Below, piece by piece: positions 6,907 through 8,899 of a stretch of DNA of 8,899 bases. The stretch is from Chitinophaga pinensis (GTDB lineage: Bacteria > Bacteroidota > Bacteroidia > UKL13-3): positions 1-8,899 of the forward strand of contig CAMCQX010000047.1 in assembly GCA_945876985.1 (NCBI GenBank), written 5' to 3'. The first letter of the stretch is position 1. Each line of letters begins with the position of its first letter. The notes under the pieces were generated by a model. That model was not told where the DNA came from and did no database searches. It saw only the letters and a list, made by a program, of their open reading frames with translations. Made by a program: the position numbers and the translations under genes.

Positions 6907-6918
6907 ACAAAAAAAAAT

Positions 6919-7299
6919 ATGAATAAAATAATTTTTGCTGCAATCATTTTAACAGGTTTTATGGCGTGTACTAAAACCGAAACTAATCCTAATCCGAGTC
7001 AAACAATCATTACTTCCGATAGTTCACAATATTCAGGACGATTAAAAGTAATGGTGTTAGATGGAACTAATAACAATGCTATTATTAATGATGCCCAAGT
7101 TTTTTTGTATCCAACTTACGAAGACTTGAAAAGAAATTTTTATATCAATACAGTTGCTGGCATAAATGGCACTGCCGATTTTGGTTATATTTTACAAGGT
7201 AATTATTATTTACGCGCTCAAAGTGGAATAAAAAGCGACACCAATGTGGTACAAGTGATGGGTCAAAAAACCATTACTAGAACCATGATTGTTAGATAA
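6919..7299 (+). CDS. Small lipoprotein with carboxypeptidase-regulatory-like beta-sandwich
   Basis: A 126-residue predicted lipoprotein. MNKIIFAAIILTGFMAC is a short signal peptide ending in a lipobox-like FMAC, with C17 as the lipidated residue, followed by a Thr/Asn/Pro-rich linker to about residue 38. The rest (SGRLKVMVLDGTNNNAIINDAQVFLY, then GINGTADFGYILQGNYYLRAQ and VMGQKTITRTMIV) has the pattern of a transthyretin/carboxypeptidase-regulatory-like fold: a first strand, an NDAQV turn, a G-x-A-x-F strand and a G-NYYLRA strand. Such domains occur in many Bacteroidota surface proteins and do not indicate a specific function. I see no clear surface-export signal (charged residues) right after the cysteine. 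It starts 12 bases after pyk, behind a run of nine A, and ends 12 bases before the DUF2480 gene. Lipoprotein and fold calls are good; role is unknown. Confidence 0.8.
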   Translation: MNKIIFAAIILTGFMACTKTETNPNPSQTIITSDSSQYSGRLKVMVLDGTNNNAIINDAQVFLYPTYEDLKRNFYINTVAGINGTADFGYILQGNYYLRAQSGIKSDTNVVQVMGQKTITRTMIVR

Positions 7300-7311
7300 A
7301 AATATTGTAAA

Positions 7312-7830
7312 ATGGAATTGCAAGAAACTGATTTAATTGAAAATAAAATTGCTAACAGCGGTTTAGTTACCATCGATTTGGAGCTATTATGCCATGCGGG
7401 TGAACGTATTTTATTTGATATAAAAAATTGGCTTTTTAGGGAAATGATTTTAAAGGAAAAAGACTTTAGAGCATGTATTAAAACCCACGATTGGACGCAA
7501 TACCAAAACAAGAATATTGCATTTTATTGTAGCAACGATGCCATTGTTCCTACTTGGGCTTATATGCTTTTGGCTGCTGCTGTTCAGCAATATGCAAACC
7601 TTTGTGTTTTTGGCAATTTACAACAACTAGAAATTACATTATATAACGATGCAATTGCTCAAATAAACGCAAATGATTATACTGATAAAAGAATAATTAT
7701 TAAAGGCTGTAGCCATAACGAAATGCCGGTTTCTGCATATGTAGCCATAAGTAATAAATTATTGCCTGTAGTAAAAAGTTTAATGTATGGCGAAGCTTGC
7801 AGCAATGTGCCAATTTATAAAAAAAAATAA
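7312..7830 (+). CDS. DUF2480 family protein
   Basis: A 172-residue cytosolic protein that matches the DUF2480 family of Bacteroidota along its length. Landmark blocks are NKIANSGLVTIDLE (11-24), GERILFDIKNWLF (30-42), LKEKDFR (48-53), HDWTQYQNKNIAFYCSNDAIVPTWAYML (59-86), VFGNLQQLE (99-107), DKRIIIKGCSHNEMPVSAYV (125-144) and SLMYGEACSNVPIYKK (156-171). Two cysteines in the most conserved-looking blocks, C133 in KGCS and C163 in GEACS, plus C73, could bind a metal or take part in thiol chemistry, but that is inference. No biochemical function is known to me for the family. It sits 12 bases after the lipoprotein gene and 6 bases before the TrpF-like gene, so it is almost certainly co-transcribed with both. 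Family assignment is confident. Confidence 0.9.
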   Translation: MELQETDLIENKIANSGLVTIDLELLCHAGERILFDIKNWLFREMILKEKDFRACIKTHDWTQYQNKNIAFYCSNDAIVPTWAYMLLAAAVQQYANLCVFGNLQQLEITLYNDAIAQINANDYTDKRIIIKGCSHNEMPVSAYVAISNKLLPVVKSLMYGEACSNVPIYKKK

Positions 7831-7836
7831 GTATAA

Positions 7837-8460
7837 ATGAACCACCAAACTGTAAAAATTAAGTTAGGTAATATTACAAACTTAAGCGATGCACGCTTTG
7901 CAGCAGCAGCCGGAATTGAATACATGGGCTTTTGTTTTGATACCAATAACGTAAATTATATTCCACCTGTTAAAGCAAAACAAATTATAGATTGGACCAG
8001 CGGATGCTTTGTAGTAGCGGAATTTGGCAATCAATCTATCCATGAAATAATTGCTATAACTGAAATGTTGAACATTGATATTGTAGAAATAAACAATCAT
8101 TTAATGCCAGCAGATTTAGTAGAAATAGACAAACCAATTATAAAAAAAATAGATATCAGCCTGTTAAACAAAGAAACTTTAACAGCAGAAATAGCTTTAT
8201 ATTTAACTAAAGTAGATGCGTTTCATTTATTTATAAGCCATGAAAATAGTTCAATTACTGAAGAACAATTAAAAGAAATTTGTGCCAATCATAAAATATT
8301 TTGGGGTTTAAATACTTCATCAAAAACAATAAAAGCAATTATAGCAAGCTACCAACCTTATGCTTTAAATATTACAGGTGGCGATGAAGAAAAAACTGGC
8401 GTAAAAGACTTTGACGAATTGAACAATATTTTGGAAGTTTTAGGAATATTTGAAGGATAG
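7837..8460 (+). CDS. TrpF-like (beta/alpha)8-barrel protein lacking PRA isomerase catalytic residues
   Basis: A 207-residue protein, the size of phosphoribosylanthranilate isomerase (about 205), alignable to it end to end. VKIKLGNITNLSDARFAAAAGIEYMGFCFD corresponds to the TrpF start VKICGITNxxDA...GADAxGFVF. AEFGNQSIHEI corresponds to GVFVN...I, and FWGLNTSSKTIKAI followed by YALNITGGDEEKTGVKDFDEL corresponds to the phosphate-binding GGLNPxNV and DVSSGVExxPGxKD segments. Compared with Thermotoga maritima TrpF, catalytic Cys7 becomes Gly11, Arg36 becomes Asn40, Asp126 becomes about Phe132, and the GGxG motif after it is absent. I therefore infer that it does not perform the tryptophan-pathway reaction, and no trp genes are nearby. 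It is the last gene of the pyk operon, 6 bases after the DUF2480 gene. What it binds or does is unknown. Confidence 0.8.
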   Translation: MNHQTVKIKLGNITNLSDARFAAAAGIEYMGFCFDTNNVNYIPPVKAKQIIDWTSGCFVVAEFGNQSIHEIIAITEMLNIDIVEINNHLMPADLVEIDKPIIKKIDISLLNKETLTAEIALYLTKVDAFHLFISHENSSITEEQLKEICANHKIFWGLNTSSKTIKAIIASYQPYALNITGGDEEKTGVKDFDELNNILEVLGIFEG

Positions 8461-8463
8461 AAA

Positions 8464-8491
8464 TTTTGGATGTTGGGTGTTGAATGATGAA
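8464..8491. repeat. Degenerate 7-nt repeat in convergent gap
   Basis: The gap after the TrpF-like gene reads as successive heptamers TTTTGGA, TGTTGGG, TGTTGAA and TGATGAA (8464-8491), all variants of a TGTTGAA-like unit. Such heptamer-phased intergenic DNA occurs in other Bacteroidota. No G-C hairpin terminator is visible in this gap. Confidence 0.5.
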
Positions 8492-8510
8492 TTAAAAAAT
8501 TCGTTGCCCT

Positions 8511-8526
8511 AAACACTTAAACACTT
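8511..8526. repeat. 8-bp tandem duplication AAACACTT x2
   Basis: AAACACTT at 8511-8518 is repeated exactly at 8519-8526. The second copy overlaps the TAA stop codon of the - strand M1 peptidase gene (8525-8527). A slipped-strand duplication at the gene end would explain it. Confidence 0.6.
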
Positions 8527-8899
8527 ACTCCACTTCCTTCACCTCTATCAAAATATTATCAGTATCTACTTTGAAATTTTCTCTGCTGCTGTATTGTAAT
8601 TCCACTATTTTCCAATGATTAGCAGGAATAATGTATTCAAATTTACCAGTACTCAGCATTACTTTTATAGGCATTTCTAATCCACTCACGTTGGTTGTTA
8701 ACCTGTATTTTAGTTCCAAAATATTTTCTTTTTCAATGAATTGATATTCAAAAACTGGCAATGCTGCTTTTCGTAAATATTGGTTAAAAAACGGAGCAAA
8801 ATTGTAACGAGTTCTTTTAGTTATATAATTTTCAACGTCAGCGCTGCTTAATGTTTTGTATTTCAAATCATCGTTTAATTCATAAAGCATATTGAACCA
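8525..8899 (-). CDS. M1-family aminopeptidase, C-terminal fragment (5' end outside window)
   Basis: The frame stays open to the window edge on the - strand (Trp-Phe-Asn precede the first visible Met), so this is the last 124 residues or so of a longer gene; the Met at 8890 is internal. The visible part matches the C-terminus of Bacteroidota M1 (gluzincin) metallopeptidases: LNDDLKYKTLSSADVENYITKRT, then YNFAPFFNQYLRKAALPVFEYQF, and a closing beta domain with YRLTTNVSGLEMPIKVML and IIPANHWKIVELQ. The catalytic HExxH region would lie upstream and cannot be seen. These enzymes remove N-terminal residues from peptides, and in this phylum are commonly exported. The gene is convergent with the pyk operon. 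Family assignment from the C-terminal pattern is good. Confidence 0.85.
   Translation of the reverse strand, partial: WFNMLYELNDDLKYKTLSSADVENYITKRTRYNFAPFFNQYLRKAALPVFEYQFIEKENILELKYRLTTNVSGLEMPIKVMLSTGKFEYIIPANHWKIVELQYSSRENFKVDTDNILIEVKEVE

Noticed and set aside
6909..6917. Nine-A run before the lipoprotein gene as a frameshift or slippage site
   Set aside because: It lies between genes after the pyk stop codon; A-rich DNA before starts is normal where Shine-Dalgarno sequences are absent.
5796..6947. Several - strand ORFs across pyk
   Set aside because: All are antisense to strongly conserved pyruvate kinase sequence and have no family features.
7837..8460. Calling the last operon gene trpF
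   Set aside because: The fold matches, but the catalytic Cys, the catalytic Asp and the GGxG segment are missing and there are no trp neighbours.
8525..8890. A complete 121-residue protein starting at 8890
   Set aside because: The frame continues upstream to the window edge, and the sequence matches only the C-terminal end of M1 aminopeptidases.
1..8899. CRISPR array, tRNA, insertion sequence or phage genes
   Set aside because: I found no regularly spaced repeats, cloverleaf sequence, transposase motifs or phage protein families in any gap or frame.

Overview
This window looks like chromosomal DNA from a member of the Bacteroidota. The evidence is the strong A/T richness, gene starts with no Shine-Dalgarno sequence but A-rich upstream regions, promoter-like TAnnTTTG (-7) boxes close to start codons, and several protein families typical of the phylum (START-like SRPBCC protein, DUF2480, an IPExxxVDY-type protein beside pyruvate kinase, DUF937-like protein). 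I cannot assign a genus. All gaps between genes are short (under 150 bases). I see no tRNA, rRNA, CRISPR array, insertion sequence or phage gene.

Left part (1-2433, + strand): a PolX/PHP-family protein cut by the window start, a small DUF937-like protein, and a START-like SRPBCC protein. The PolX protein keeps its helix-hairpin-helix elements and every PHP metal ligand I could check, but has lost the three polymerase aspartates. It is therefore probably a nuclease or phosphoesterase rather than a polymerase. This block ends at a strong bidirectional terminator (2432-2467).

Middle (2486-4882): a YqhD-type NADPH-dependent aldehyde reductase (- strand) is divergent from a membrane fatty-acid desaturase (+ strand). 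They share a 120-base intergenic region that carries a 10-bp inverted repeat and four AAAGTA hexamers, a candidate operator.

Right part (5022-8460, + strand): five closely packed genes, with gaps of 22, 12, 12 and 6 bases, probably form one operon. They are an IPExxxVDY-type protein starting at TTG, pyruvate kinase, a small lipoprotein, a DUF2480 protein, and a TrpF-like barrel protein that lacks the residues TrpF needs for catalysis. A good -7 promoter box and a perfect A/T palindrome precede the first gene. The co-occurrence of pyruvate kinase with three uncharacterised or catalytically decayed proteins is the nearest thing here to an undescribed system, but its function cannot be read from sequence alone.

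Right edge (8525-8899, - strand): the C-terminal end of an M1-family aminopeptidase, cut by the window end. It converges on the operon across a short gap holding degenerate 7-nt repeats and an 8-bp tandem duplication.
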